Positions 1 through 8,184 of a stretch of DNA of 22,634 nt are shown in pieces. The position numbers and the translations under genes were made by a program. Position 1 is the first letter of the stretch. Every line of letters begins with the position of its first letter. This DNA is from an uncultured Collinsella sp. (GTDB lineage: Bacteria; Actinomycetota; Coriobacteriia; Coriobacteriales; Coriobacteriaceae), in the NCBI GenBank assembly GCA_900549185.1, contig URNM01000015.1, positions 1-22,634 on the forward strand, in the 5' to 3' direction. The notes beneath the pieces were generated by a model that was not told where the DNA came from, did not search any database, and worked only from the letters and a program-made list of their open reading frames with translations.

Positions 1-21
1 TCAGATGTGTATAAGAGACAG
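1..21. other. Nextera transposase adapter remnant (artifact)
   Basis: The first 21 bases end in AGATGTGTATAAGAGACAG, the 19-base Tn5 mosaic end used in Nextera library preparation, preceded by the TC of the read-1 adapter. The matching reverse complement is at the right end of the window. This is library sequence left in the assembly and not part of the organism. Genomic sequence starts at about base 22. Confidence 0.97.
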
Positions 22-63
22 GGGCTGCTAGAACCCAAAAACAGGAACTATTTCACCGCAACT
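22..63. repeat. Palindromic intergenic repeat, copy 1 (truncated, right half only)
   Basis: Bases 43-63 read AGGAACTATTTCACCGCAAC plus T, identical to the right arm of the copy at 15641-15707. The preceding loop-side bases (CCCAAAAACAGG) also resemble that copy (CCCCAAAAATAGG). The left arm is missing because the insert ends at the adapter. The element ends 14 bases beyond the folC stop codon, a position like that of copy 4 behind selB. Confidence 0.8.
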
Positions 64-77
64 GATGAGGGGATGGG

Positions 78-1421
78 TTAGCGCAGCAGACCGGCTACTT
101 CGCCGGCTAGGGTGATGGTGCCGGCGGCTACGAAAGGCTCGCCCGCAGCATCGAAGGCAGCGAGGGCCTCGGGCACGCTCGGGTATACGCCCGCGAGCTT
201 ATCGGCATCAACGAGGGCGGCGAGCTCCTCTGCCGGCAGGGCGCGATCGGAATCGGTCTGGGTCACGACCACGCGGGGGAACGCCGGAACCAGAACGTCA
301 GCGATACCTGCCACGTCCTTATCGGCCAGCGCGGCACACAGCAGCGTGGGGCGGTTCTCCACGCACGGATCGATCTCGTCCAGCGCGCTCACAAAGTTCT
401 CGCAGCTCTGAGGGTTATGGCAGGCGTCGATCAGCTTGAGCGGATCAGTTCCCAGTACATCAAAGCGGCCCGGCGTGGGGCAGCCCATAAGCGAAGCATC
501 CAGCGCCTCGTGGTCGAGCTCGTGACCCAGATACCCCTCGCACAGCATAATCGCGCACGCGGCATTCTGCGGCTGATAGGCCGGCTTGACCATGCTCGAC
601 GTATAGATCGCACGCGGCGTGGTGCAGCTAAACTCAACCATATCGCCCACGTGCTCCGGCACCTTGGTCGTGGCATGGTTCACCACCAGCGGCACAATGC
701 CGCACTCGCGACAACGGGCATCCATCACGCGCTGAACACTCGCCTCGTGCGTACCCTCGCCCAAAACAACCAAGCGCCCGGGTTTGATAACTGCAGCCTT
801 CTCCCCCGCAATGGCCTCGAGCGTGTCGCCCAAAATACGTGTGTGATCGAGCCCAATGCCCGTAATGGCAACGGCGACGGGATCGGTCGCACTCGTGGCG
901 TCCCAACGCCCGCCCATGCCGACCTCGAGCACGGCAACATCCACGCGAGCCTCGGCAAACACCACAAGCGCAGCGGCCGTCAGCAGGTCAAACGGCGTGA
1001 TGGTATAGGCACGCTCCCCCGCCGCCACACGGCGCGCATTCACGCGATGCCCCGCCTCAACAGCGGCCGAAACGCCACGGGCAAACACCTCGTCGCTCAC
1101 GACGCGTCCATCGACCTCCATGCGCTCGGGGTAGCGAACCAGCTGCGGTGACGTATACAGCGCGGTCTTGAGCCCCTCGCCGCGAAGGATGGCGGCCGAA
1201 AAACGCGTGGTCGAAGTCTTGCCATTAGTACCGGCAACCTGAATGCAATCGAAATACTCGTCCGGACGCCCCAGCTCATCGAGCATATCGATAACCGTCT
1301 CGAGCAGAGGACCAGCATCCCCAGAAATCCGCCCCGTATCAGCAGCCAGCCCAACAGCCTCACCAAACGAAAGCAACTCAAACGAGAACGGCACAGAATA
1401 CGACCCAGAACGCTTAGCCAT
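78..1421 (-). CDS. folC: Bifunctional folylpolyglutamate synthase / dihydrofolate synthase
   Basis: A Mur-ligase-family enzyme of 447 residues that adds glutamate to dihydropteroate and/or to reduced folates in the cytoplasm, using ATP. Visible are the ATP-binding P-loop G64-TNGKTS70 in the context QVAGTNGKTSTTR, and the C-terminal-domain signature DACHNP, which corresponds to the family's D-G-A-H-N-P. Length is normal for the family. I chose the ATG at 1421 because GAGGGG lies 10 bases upstream. An in-frame ATG at 1442 would add seven residues, but no ribosome-binding site precedes it and it falls at the T-tract of a terminator-like hairpin. The gene follows valS on the same strand, 274 bases away. 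That gap holds a large palindrome and the hairpin at 1443-1474, so expression may depend on read-through. FolC versus a pure folylpolyglutamate synthase cannot be separated by eye. Confidence 0.93.
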   Translation of the reverse strand: MAKRSGSYSVPFSFELLSFGEAVGLAADTGRISGDAGPLLETVIDMLDELGRPDEYFDCIQVAGTNGKTSTTRFSAAILRGEGLKTALYTSPQLVRYPERMEVDGRVVSDEVFARGVSAAVEAGHRVNARRVAAGERAYTITPFDLLTAAALVVFAEARVDVAVLEVGMGGRWDATSATDPVAVAITGIGLDHTRILGDTLEAIAGEKAAVIKPGRLVVLGEGTHEASVQRVMDARCRECGIVPLVVNHATTKVPEHVGDMVEFSCTTPRAIYTSSMVKPAYQPQNAACAIMLCEGYLGHELDHEALDASLMGCPTPGRFDVLGTDPLKLIDACHNPQSCENFVSALDEIDPCVENRPTLLCAALADKDVAGIADVLVPAFPRVVVTQTDSDRALPAEELAALVDADKLAGVYPSVPEALAAFDAAGEPFVAAGTITLAGEVAGLLR

Positions 1422-1442
1422 AACCCAAAGTCCCCTCAACAT

Positions 1443-1474
1443 AAAAAGAGGCCCGAATCAACAGCGAGCCCCTC
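1443..1474 (-). terminator. Intrinsic-terminator-like hairpin directly upstream of folC
   Basis: On the minus strand GAGGGGCTCG pairs with CGGGCCTC (two-base bulge, one G-U pair) around the loop CTGTTGATT and is followed by five T. It can end valS transcription. However, the T-tract stops only 21 bases before the folC start codon, so it could also work as an attenuator of folC. No promoter fits between it and folC. Confidence 0.6.
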
Positions 1475-1572
1475 CCATTCAAAATATCAGCCAAACACCG
1501 CTTTGCAGCGACCTCAAGGCCGCAACCAAGTGGCCCTACCAGGCAGCGGACGCCCCCGTAACCGCTATGGGA

Positions 1573-1680
1573 GCGGTTTGGGGCTTTGCTCGATACAAGT
1601 TCCGCACGAGCCGAAGGCCACTTAATGTGGCCTTCGTGCGAGCAGGACTGTCCGAAGTAGCGAGCAAAGCCCCAAACCGC
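1573..1680. repeat. 108-bp imperfect palindrome between valS and folC
   Basis: The outer arms 1573-1592 and 1661-1680 are perfect 20-base reverse complements (GCGGTTTGGGGCTTTGCTCG and its complement). Inside lies a second perfect 10-bp stem, CGAAGGCCAC at 1612-1621 with GTGGCCTTCG at 1627-1636, closing the loop TTAAT. Sequence between the two stems pairs only partly. There is no T-tract, so it is not a simple terminator. It could be a miniature mobile or REP-like element, or a processed RNA structure. It encodes no protein that I can support. Confidence 0.85.
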
Positions 1681-1695
1681 GTCCCCCAGTACCGC

Positions 1696-4392
1696 CTACG
1701 AGAAGTCTGCAACCTGAGCAGTCAGCGCCGCCAGGATCTCCTTGAGCTCAGCTGCACGGTCCCTCTTCTTCTGCACCACCGCAGGCGCGGCCTTGGCCAC
1801 AAAGCCCTCGTTGGCCAGCGTCTTCTCGCAGCCGGCGAGCTCCTTCTGCGCCGCGGCGATCTCCTTCTCCAGGCGCGCCTTCTCAGCCGAAAGATCAACC
1901 TTGCCCTCGAGCACCACAAAGACCTCGACGCCGCTATCGACCACGGCGATGCTCGCGGCCGGCTTCTCAACGTCGGTGCCCATGACCAGCGAGGCGGTGT
2001 TTGCCAGCGGCTCAATGGTCGAGCGCAGGCTCTCGAGCTTCTCGATATCCTCTGCACCGGCGCGCACGACCACGTCGAGCTCGGCCTTGGGGCTCAAGCG
2101 ATAACGCGAGCGCGTGGCACGGGCGGCGGAAACGACGGCGCGGCACAGCTCAAACGCGCGCTCGGCGGGCTCGTCGACGTACTTGGCGTAGTCGGCGGGC
2201 TCGGGCCACTTGGCGATCATAAGCGCCTCGGCGCGATCCACGTTGCCCTCGGCGTCCAGGTCGAGCACGCTCGCCGGCATGTTATCCCAGATCTCCTCGG
2301 TGACAAACGGCATGAGCGGGTGCATCAGGCGAATGGAGGTGTCGAGCACAAAGATCAGGTTGCGCTGCGCCTGCAGACGACCCTCGCCCTTCAGGCGGGC
2401 CTTGGTGACCTCGACGTACCAGTCGCAGACCTCATTCCAGAAGAACTGCTGCACGCCGCGGGCCATGTCACCAAAGGTGTAGTTCTCGATGCCCTCGGTG
2501 ACCATCTTGACGGCCTTGGCCAGGCGGCTGAACATCCAGGCGTCGGCCGGCGTCTCCACGACGGGCTCGCCGGGCGTGTAGCCCACCATGTTCATGAGCA
2601 GGAAGCGGCTGGCGTTCCAGATCTTGGTCACAAACGACTTGGCCTGGTCGGTACGCGGACTGTCGATAAGCTTCTTAGTCTTCTTGTCGATGTTCGCGTC
2701 GAACTTGACGTCCTGGTTGTTGGTGCAGAGGGTCAGCAGGTTGAAGCGCATGGCGTCGGCGCCGTACATACCGATGAGGTCCATGGGGTCAACGCCGTTG
2801 CCCTTGGACTTGGACATGCGGCTGCCGTCCTTGGCCAGGATCGTCGGGTAGATGACGACGTCCTTAAACGGCACCTCGTCCAGGAAGTACAGCGAGCTCA
2901 TGACCATGCGGGCGACCCACAGCGCGATGATGTCGCGTGCGGTGACGAGCGCGGTCGTGGGGTGATGGCCCTCGAGCAGCTCCGGCTTTTGCGGCCAGCC
3001 CTGCGTGGCGAAGGTCCACAGCTGCGAGCTGAACCAGGTGTCCAGCACGTTCTCGTCCTGATGCACGTGATGGCCACCGCACTTGGGGCACACGTCGGTG
3101 TCCTCAGTAAGAGCGTCCTCCCAGCCGCAATCCTCGCAGTAGAACACGGGGATGCGGTGGCCCCACCACAGCTGGCGCGAGATGCACCAGTCCTTGAGGT
3201 TCTCCATCCAGGTGGTGTAGGTCTGCGTCCAGCGCGCGGGGTGGAAGGTGACCTTACCGGAGTTGACGGCGTCAAGCGCCGGCCCCTTGAGTTTGTCGAC
3301 GGCCACGAACCACTGCTCGGACAGCCACGGCTCAAGCGCGGCGTCACAGCGGTAGCAGTGCATGACGGAGTGGTCGTGATCCTCCACGTGATCGAGCAGG
3401 TCATGCTCCTCAAACCACTTGATGACGGCCTCGCGGCACTCCTCGCGGGTCATACCGGTGAACTCGCCGTAGCCTTCGACGACCACCGCGTGCTCGTCGA
3501 AGATATTGATCTGCGGCAGGTCGTGAGCCTGACCCATGGCGTAGTCGTTGGGGTCGTGGGCCGGGGTGACCTTAACGAAGCCGGAACCGAAGTTGGCATC
3601 GACATGCCAATCCTCAAAGATGGGGATCTCACGGTCGACGATGGGAAGCTTGACGGTCTTGCCCACGAAGGCGGCCTTCTCGGGGTCCTTCGGGGAAACG
3701 GCGACGCCCGTGTCACCGAGCATGGTCTCGGGGCGCGTGGTGGCGACGACGATGTAGTCCTGGCCGTTGACCGGCTCGGTCAGCGGGTAGCGCAGGTGCC
3801 ACAGGTGGCCCTTCTCGTCCTTGTACTCGGCCTCGTCGTCCGAGATGGCGGTGGTGCAGTTGGGGCACCAATTGACGATGCGCTTGCCGCGATAGATCAG
3901 GCCGTCATGATACCAATCACAGAAGACCTTACGCACGGCCTGCGCATAGTCCTCGTCCATGGTAAAGCGCTCGTTATCGAAGTCGACGGAGCAGCCCATG
4001 CGCTTGATCTGCTCGACGATGATGCCGCCGTACTCGTGGGTCCAGTCCCAGCAGGCGTCGACAAACTTGTCGCGACCGATCTCCAGGCGGCTAATGCCCT
4101 CGCTCTTGAGCTTCTTGTCGACCTTAGTCTGCGTGGCGATACCGGCGTGATCGGTTCCGAGCACCCAGCGCGTGGACTTGCCGCGCATGCGGGCCATACG
4201 AATGATGGCGTCCTGGATGGAGTCGTCGGTAGCGTGACCCATGTGAAGCTTGCCGGTAACGTTGGGAGGCGGAATGGTGACGGTGCAGTCGCCCACGCCC
4301 TCACGGCGCTTGTAGTAGCCGCCGTCGAGCCACTTCTGCAGGATCGCCGGCTCGTTGGTCGACGGATCGTAGTTCTTGGGCATCTCTTCCAT
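1696..4392 (-). CDS. valS: Valyl-tRNA synthetase
   Basis: A cytoplasmic class I aminoacyl-tRNA synthetase of 898 residues that charges tRNA-Val with valine. The HIGH motif is H50-MGH53 within PPPNVTGKLHMGHA and the second ATP motif is M526-SKS529 within RMSKSKGN. The editing domain lies between them. Paired cysteines (CPNC 176, CYRC 346, CEDC 419, CPKC 435) look like zinc-binding knuckles. The last 70 residues are rich in Lys, Glu and Ala and form the coiled-coil arm typical of ValS. Full length for the family. The start at 4392 is preceded by GGGAGAG four bases upstream; a second ATG three codons later is possible. It lies downstream of the clpX terminator, with a 210-base leader that contains a strong hairpin but no recognisable T-box. 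Confidence 0.97.
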   Translation of the reverse strand: MEEMPKNYDPSTNEPAILQKWLDGGYYKRREGVGDCTVTIPPPNVTGKLHMGHATDDSIQDAIIRMARMRGKSTRWVLGTDHAGIATQTKVDKKLKSEGISRLEIGRDKFVDACWDWTHEYGGIIVEQIKRMGCSVDFDNERFTMDEDYAQAVRKVFCDWYHDGLIYRGKRIVNWCPNCTTAISDDEAEYKDEKGHLWHLRYPLTEPVNGQDYIVVATTRPETMLGDTGVAVSPKDPEKAAFVGKTVKLPIVDREIPIFEDWHVDANFGSGFVKVTPAHDPNDYAMGQAHDLPQINIFDEHAVVVEGYGEFTGMTREECREAVIKWFEEHDLLDHVEDHDHSVMHCYRCDAALEPWLSEQWFVAVDKLKGPALDAVNSGKVTFHPARWTQTYTTWMENLKDWCISRQLWWGHRIPVFYCEDCGWEDALTEDTDVCPKCGGHHVHQDENVLDTWFSSQLWTFATQGWPQKPELLEGHHPTTALVTARDIIALWVARMVMSSLYFLDEVPFKDVVIYPTILAKDGSRMSKSKGNGVDPMDLIGMYGADAMRFNLLTLCTNNQDVKFDANIDKKTKKLIDSPRTDQAKSFVTKIWNASRFLLMNMVGYTPGEPVVETPADAWMFSRLAKAVKMVTEGIENYTFGDMARGVQQFFWNEVCDWYVEVTKARLKGEGRLQAQRNLIFVLDTSIRLMHPLMPFVTEEIWDNMPASVLDLDAEGNVDRAEALMIAKWPEPADYAKYVDEPAERAFELCRAVVSAARATRSRYRLSPKAELDVVVRAGAEDIEKLESLRSTIEPLANTASLVMGTDVEKPAASIAVVDSGVEVFVVLEGKVDLSAEKARLEKEIAAAQKELAGCEKTLANEGFVAKAAPAVVQKKRDRAAELKEILAALTAQVADFS

Positions 4393-4412
4393 ATATCTCT
4401 CCCTTGCCCATC

Positions 4413-4452
4413 GGGGAGGAATGTAGGCCCGCCAGGGTCTGCATTCCTCCCC
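4413..4452 (-). promoter_or_regulatory. Strong hairpin in the valS 5' leader
   Basis: On the minus strand GGGGAGGAATG pairs perfectly with CATTCCTCCCC, enclosing a smaller stem closed by the loop TGGC. It ends about 20 bases before the valS start codon and has no T-tract, so it is not a terminator. It could stabilise the mRNA or modulate ribosome access. No T-box consensus was found, so tRNA-Val sensing is not supported. Confidence 0.55.
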
Positions 4453-4540
4453 TTAGGTATCGATTACTTCAGTCTGATATGACTTCGCTGAGGCTTAAAC
4501 AAACACACAGAATAACACAGGTAGTTGGGGTTATTGCGTA

Positions 4541-4582
4541 TATATAAAATAGCCTCCGACCACGGATGGTCAGAGGCTATTT
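4541..4582 (-). terminator. Intrinsic terminator of clpX
   Basis: A 15-bp stem (AATAGCCTCTGACCA with TGGTCGGAGGCTATT, one U-G pair) with the loop TCCG is followed by TTTATATAT. It begins about 20 bases beyond the clpX stop codon. It separates the clpP-clpX unit from valS. Confidence 0.9.
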
Positions 4583-4602
4583 GCAAGCACGTTTTGGCTG
4601 GT

Positions 4603-6009
4603 TTACCCGTAGATGCGTTGGGGCTGTTCTTCGCCCTTTACGGAGGCTTCGGTCACGATGACCTTGGAAACGCCCTCCTCGCTGGGGAGGTCGAACATCG
4701 TTTGCTGCAGCACGTCCTCGCAAATGGATCGCAGGCCGCGGGCGCCGGTCTTGCGGGCAAGCGCCATACGGGCGATCTCGTGTAGGGCGGCGTCCTCAAA
4801 CTCAAGCTCAACGTCCTCGAGCTGGAACATCTTGCGGTACTGACGCACCACGGCGTTCTTGGGCTCGGTCAGAATCGACACCAGGTCGTCCTCGTCGAGC
4901 GCCTGCGTCTGGGTTACGACAGGCGTGCGGCCCACGAACTCGGGAATCATGCCAAAGGCGTTGAGGTCCTGCGGAAGCACCTGACGCAGCAGGTCGTTCT
5001 CGTCGACCGAAGTGGGGCCGGCAATCTCGGAGTTAAAGCCCACGCCCTTGTTGCCCACGCGATCGGCAATAATCTTGTCCAGACCCACAAAGGCACCGCC
5101 GCAGATGAACAGGATGTTGGTCGTGTCGATCTGCAGCAGCTCCTGCTGGGGATGCTTGCGGCCGCCGGTGGGCGGAACGCTTGCCACCGTGCCCTCAAGG
5201 ATCTTAAGCAGCGCCTGCTGAACGCCCTCGCCCGAAACGTCGCGGGTGATGGAGAGGTTCTCGGCCTTGCGGGCGATCTTGTCGATCTCGTCCACGTAGA
5301 TAATGCCAACCTGTGCGCGCTCAATGTCGCCATCGGCGGCGTTGATGAGCTTGAGCAGGATGTTCTCCACGTCCTCGCCAACGTAACCGGCCTCAGTAAG
5401 CGCGGTGGCATCGGCGATGGCAAACGGCACCTCGAGGATGCGCGCGAGCGTCTGGGCCAACAAGGTCTTGCCGGTACCGGTGGGACCGAGCAGCAGGATG
5501 TTGGACTTGGCGAGCTCTACCTCGTCCATATCGTCCTCGAACTGCGAGTCCATGCCGTCGTCAAAGGCGGACACCGCGGCGCCGCCCTCGATCACGCGGC
5601 GATAGTGGTTGTACACGGCCACCGACATAGCGCGCTTGGCGTCCTCCTGACCCATAACATAGGCCGAAAGCTCGTCATAGATCTCGTGCGGCGTCGGCAC
5701 GTGCGTGATGACCTGGCGGTCGTCCTCGAGCTCAAAGCCCTCGGTCTCGGGGTCCACGGCGGGCTGGGATGCTGCCTGGCCGTGGTCGTTGAGGAAGCCC
5801 GGCAGCTTGCCGTTGCGGGCGGCGTCCATAAAGTCCGAAGCCAGCGACTCCTCCAGAATCTCGGAACAAGCGGCGACGCACTCGTCACAGATAAAGATGT
5901 TGGTCGGGCCCTTTACGAGACGACGAACCTGGCCCTGCTCTTTTCCGCAAAAGGAGCAGCGGATGGGGTTGCCGTTCTCGTCAAAGTTGTCCTGCATGTT
6001 ACCGGCCAT
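4603..6009 (-). CDS. clpX: ATP-dependent Clp protease ATP-binding subunit ClpX
   Basis: A 468-residue AAA+ unfoldase that recognises, unfolds and threads substrates into the ClpP chamber. The N-terminal zinc-binding domain is shown by C18-x2-C21-x19-C41-x2-C44. Next come Walker A G175-PTGTGKT182, the pore loop GYVG 208-211, Walker B IIYVDEID 236-243 and the RKH loop 284-286 (GGRKHPQQE). The C-terminal TGARGLRSI is the sensor-2 region. I chose ATG 6009, one base after the clpP stop, because AAGGA at the end of clpP lies eight bases upstream. A longer frame up to 6057 runs into clpP and lacks a suitable start. The tight spacing indicates translational coupling and roughly balanced synthesis with ClpP. 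Confidence 0.97.
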   Translation of the reverse strand: MAGNMQDNFDENGNPIRCSFCGKEQGQVRRLVKGPTNIFICDECVAACSEILEESLASDFMDAARNGKLPGFLNDHGQAASQPAVDPETEGFELEDDRQVITHVPTPHEIYDELSAYVMGQEDAKRAMSVAVYNHYRRVIEGGAAVSAFDDGMDSQFEDDMDEVELAKSNILLLGPTGTGKTLLAQTLARILEVPFAIADATALTEAGYVGEDVENILLKLINAADGDIERAQVGIIYVDEIDKIARKAENLSITRDVSGEGVQQALLKILEGTVASVPPTGGRKHPQQELLQIDTTNILFICGGAFVGLDKIIADRVGNKGVGFNSEIAGPTSVDENDLLRQVLPQDLNAFGMIPEFVGRTPVVTQTQALDEDDLVSILTEPKNAVVRQYRKMFQLEDVELEFEDAALHEIARMALARKTGARGLRSICEDVLQQTMFDLPSEEGVSKVIVTEASVKGEEQPQRIYG

Positions 6010-6010
6010 C

Positions 6011-6631
6011 CTAGGCGTCCTTCGCGGCGAGGTCGCGCGAGGTGACGATACGGTCAATCAGGCCGTAGTCGAGGGCCTCGGCAGCGGTCAAGTAGTTATC
6101 GCGCTCGGTGTCGGCCTGGACCTTCTCGATGGGCTGGCCCGAGGCGTCGGACAGGATCTGGTTGAGCTCGCGGCGAGTCTTCTTAATCTCCTCGGCAACA
6201 ATCTCGATCTCGGTCTGCTGACCCTGGGCACCGCCGCTGGGCTGGTGAATCATGACCTTGGAGTGCGGCAGGCAGAAGCGCTTGCCCTTGGCGCCGGCCG
6301 AAAGCAGCACGGCGGCCATGGACGCGGCCATACCGACGCAGATGGTGGAGACCTGCGGCTTAATGAAGTTCATGGTGTCCAGAATCGCCAGGCCGGAGTA
6401 GACCTCGCCGCCGGGCGAATTGATGTAGAGCGAGATATCCTTCTCGGCATCCTGGCTCTCAAGATGCAGCAACTGGGCAACGACCAGGTTGGCGCTGACG
6501 GAGTTGATCTCCTCGCCCAAGAAGATGATGCGGTCGTTGAGCAGGCGCGAATAGATATCGTAGCTGCGCTCGCCGCGCGGCGTCTGCTCGATAACGTATG
6601 GCACGAGGGCGGAATCGAACTTGGCGATCAT
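6011..6631 (-). CDS. clpP: ATP-dependent Clp protease proteolytic subunit ClpP
   Basis: A serine protease that forms the 14-mer proteolytic chamber used by ClpX (and ClpC/ClpA). From ATG 6631 it has 206 residues. The catalytic triad is visible: S104 in GMAASMAA, H129 in MIHQP and D178 in TERDNYLTA. The N-terminal segment SALVPYVIEQTPRGERSYDIYSRLL matches the family closely after the start. The 6631 start is preferred because GGAG lies six bases upstream. ATG at 6643 and 6637, and TTG at 6661, are in frame but have weaker ribosome-binding sites. It overlaps nothing and leads directly into clpX. No ClgR- or CtsR-like operator was recognised upstream. A single clpP is seen here; many actinobacteria carry two, and a second may lie elsewhere. 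Confidence 0.96.
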   Translation of the reverse strand: MIAKFDSALVPYVIEQTPRGERSYDIYSRLLNDRIIFLGEEINSVSANLVVAQLLHLESQDAEKDISLYINSPGGEVYSGLAILDTMNFIKPQVSTICVGMAASMAAVLLSAGAKGKRFCLPHSKVMIHQPSGGAQGQQTEIEIVAEEIKKTRRELNQILSDASGQPIEKVQADTERDNYLTAAEALDYGLIDRIVTSRDLAAKDA

Positions 6632-6670
6632 ACGCATCTCCATTTCTCTCTTGCGGACCAAATTGGTTCT

Positions 6671-6718
6671 AGATAAACGTACGGTGCCCGCATGCTATGC
6701 ATTGGCTGGCACCGTACG
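6671..6718 (-). terminator. Terminator-like hairpin between tig and clpP
   Basis: The arms 6678-6688 and 6708-6718 (CGTACGGTGCC / GGCACCGTACG) are perfect 11-base complements. On the minus strand the hairpin is followed by TTTATCT, a weak U-tract. It suggests partial termination after tig, with clpP-clpX partly independent. Confidence 0.55.
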
Positions 6719-6794
6719 AAGCAACCGGATAACCGGTGTATAACTTTACCCCATCACGGGCGCACCCATGCGCTCGCGGGCAAGGTGGCGAGAA

Positions 6795-8093
6795 TTACTC
6801 GGCGTCCTTGGCGGTCTCGTCGACCTCGGTCACCTTGGCGTTCTCGACCAGGTGGTCGACGGCCTTGGAGCGACGGATGGACTCGCGGACGGCAGGCATG
6901 CGGCCATCGGCGATGAACTCGGCCTTGGAAGCCTCGACGTCCTTGACGCCGGCCTTCTCGAACTCGGCGTTGATGTCGTCCTCGGTAACCTCAATCTTGA
7001 GCTCACGGGCGAGGGCGTCCAGAGCCAGGGACTCACGGGCAACGTCGTTGGCCTGCTTGTGCAGGTCGCCGATGAACTGCTCCATGGTCAGACCGGAAGC
7101 GGGAAGCCAGGTGTCCAGGGTCATGCCGCGGGCAGCAAGGTTGGACAGGAAGTTCTGGCCAAGCTCCTCAAAGACGGACTGCTCGTAGTCGGCGTCCATC
7201 TCGTCGAGCTGCAGACGCTCAGCGAGAGCGGAGACGCAACGGTTCTCCTTCTCGGCCGGCAGGCGGGAAGCCTTGTCCTGCTCGATCTCGATCTTGATGG
7301 CGTCGCGCATGGCATCGATGCTGTCGAAGCCGAAGTCGGACTTGACAAGCTCGTCGGTGAGCTCGGGGGTGTTGCGGACCTTGATGCCCTTGACGGTGAC
7401 CTCGACGGTGTGGGTCTCGGCCTCCTCGCCCTCCTCGACCTCGTCGGTCCAGGTGACGGACTTGACATCGTCAACGTTGGCACCGATCAGGGCCTCGTTG
7501 AACTCCTTGGGGTTGCTGTCGCTACCGGCGATGAGCATGCGGCCCTCGGCGGCGAAGTTGTCGGCGTTCTCGACGGCCTTGAGGTCGACGGTCACATAGT
7601 CGTCAGCCTCGACGGCGCGACCCTCGACGTCCTCGAAGGTGGCACGGTAGTTGAGGAGCATCTCGACCTGGTTGTTGATTTCGGACTCGGTGACCTCCGC
7701 AGGGGGCATCTCGATCTCGACAGCGTCGAAGGAGGAGAGCTCAGCGGCGGGACGCAGGGAGAACTCGACGGTGTAGGTGTAGTCCTCGTGATCCTTGGCG
7801 AGGTCGAGCTCCTTGTAGTCACCGTTCTTGGTGGGGACGATGTCCAGTTCGTTGAGGACGGCGGGCTCGTTGGCAGCGATCAGGTCGTTGGTGGCCTGAG
7901 CGAGGGTAGCCTCGGCGCCAAGAGCGGAGTCGATGACCGGACGGGGAGCCTTACCGGCGCGGAAGCCCGGGAAGCGGTACTTCTTGGCGGTGTCCTTGTA
8001 GGCCTTCTTGATCGCGGCGTCGACGTCGGCGGCCGGGATGGTGACCGTAGCGGTGAGCTTGGCGTCCTTGACGTCAGAAGCGGTGATGTTCAA
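6795..8093 (-). CDS. tig: Trigger factor (ribosome-associated chaperone and peptidyl-prolyl isomerase)
   Basis: Binds at the ribosome exit tunnel and shields nascent chains. It is the usual neighbour of clpP-clpX. The N-terminal ribosome-docking signature is P42-GFRAGKAPR51. A central FKBP-like PPIase region and a helical, acidic C-terminal arm domain follow; the C-terminus ends in a Glu/Asp/Lys/Ala-rich tail. Start choice is unusual: an in-frame ATG at 8108 is followed at once by AGG AGG, a perfect Shine-Dalgarno sequence. This points to the TTG at 8093 (six bases from AGGAGG) or the GTG at 8096 (three bases) as the true start. With TTG the product has 432 residues and begins MNITASDVKD, like other trigger factors that start just before the first beta strand. 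The ATG start would add five residues. Confidence 0.93.
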   Translation of the reverse strand: MNITASDVKDAKLTATVTIPAADVDAAIKKAYKDTAKKYRFPGFRAGKAPRPVIDSALGAEATLAQATNDLIAANEPAVLNELDIVPTKNGDYKELDLAKDHEDYTYTVEFSLRPAAELSSFDAVEIEMPPAEVTESEINNQVEMLLNYRATFEDVEGRAVEADDYVTVDLKAVENADNFAAEGRMLIAGSDSNPKEFNEALIGANVDDVKSVTWTDEVEEGEEAETHTVEVTVKGIKVRNTPELTDELVKSDFGFDSIDAMRDAIKIEIEQDKASRLPAEKENRCVSALAERLQLDEMDADYEQSVFEELGQNFLSNLAARGMTLDTWLPASGLTMEQFIGDLHKQANDVARESLALDALARELKIEVTEDDINAEFEKAGVKDVEASKAEFIADGRMPAVRESIRRSKAVDHLVENAKVTEVDETAKDAE

Positions 8094-8099
8094 CACGTT

Positions 8100-8105
8100 C
8101 CTCCT
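8100..8105 (-). promoter_or_regulatory. Ribosome-binding site that decides the tig start
   Basis: Perfect AGGAGG on the minus strand, six bases before TTG 8093 and three before GTG 8096. No comparable site precedes the ATG at 8108. It supports a non-ATG start for tig. Confidence 0.7.
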
Positions 8106-8184
8106 CATACTGCCCAGCTTATCTGAGGTGCTGGTACCTTTATGCAACAAAGAGTCGCGACGGCCGAAGCCGACGCAGATGCGT

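Noticed and set aside
4390..4421. A leader peptide starting at the ATG in GGGGAGGAATG upstream of valS
   Set aside because: The purine run abuts the ATG with no spacing, the ATG is buried in a perfect stem, and the frame simply overlaps valS.
1243..4482. A 1079-codon plus-strand open frame opposite valS
   Set aside because: It is a mirror of the ValS codons and runs through the 108-bp palindrome and two intergenic gaps, with no recognisable domain.
4393..4602. A T-box riboswitch upstream of valS
   Set aside because: No AGGGTGGNACCGCG-type T-box sequence and no stem I features were found; the 210 bases hold the clpX terminator and one leader hairpin.
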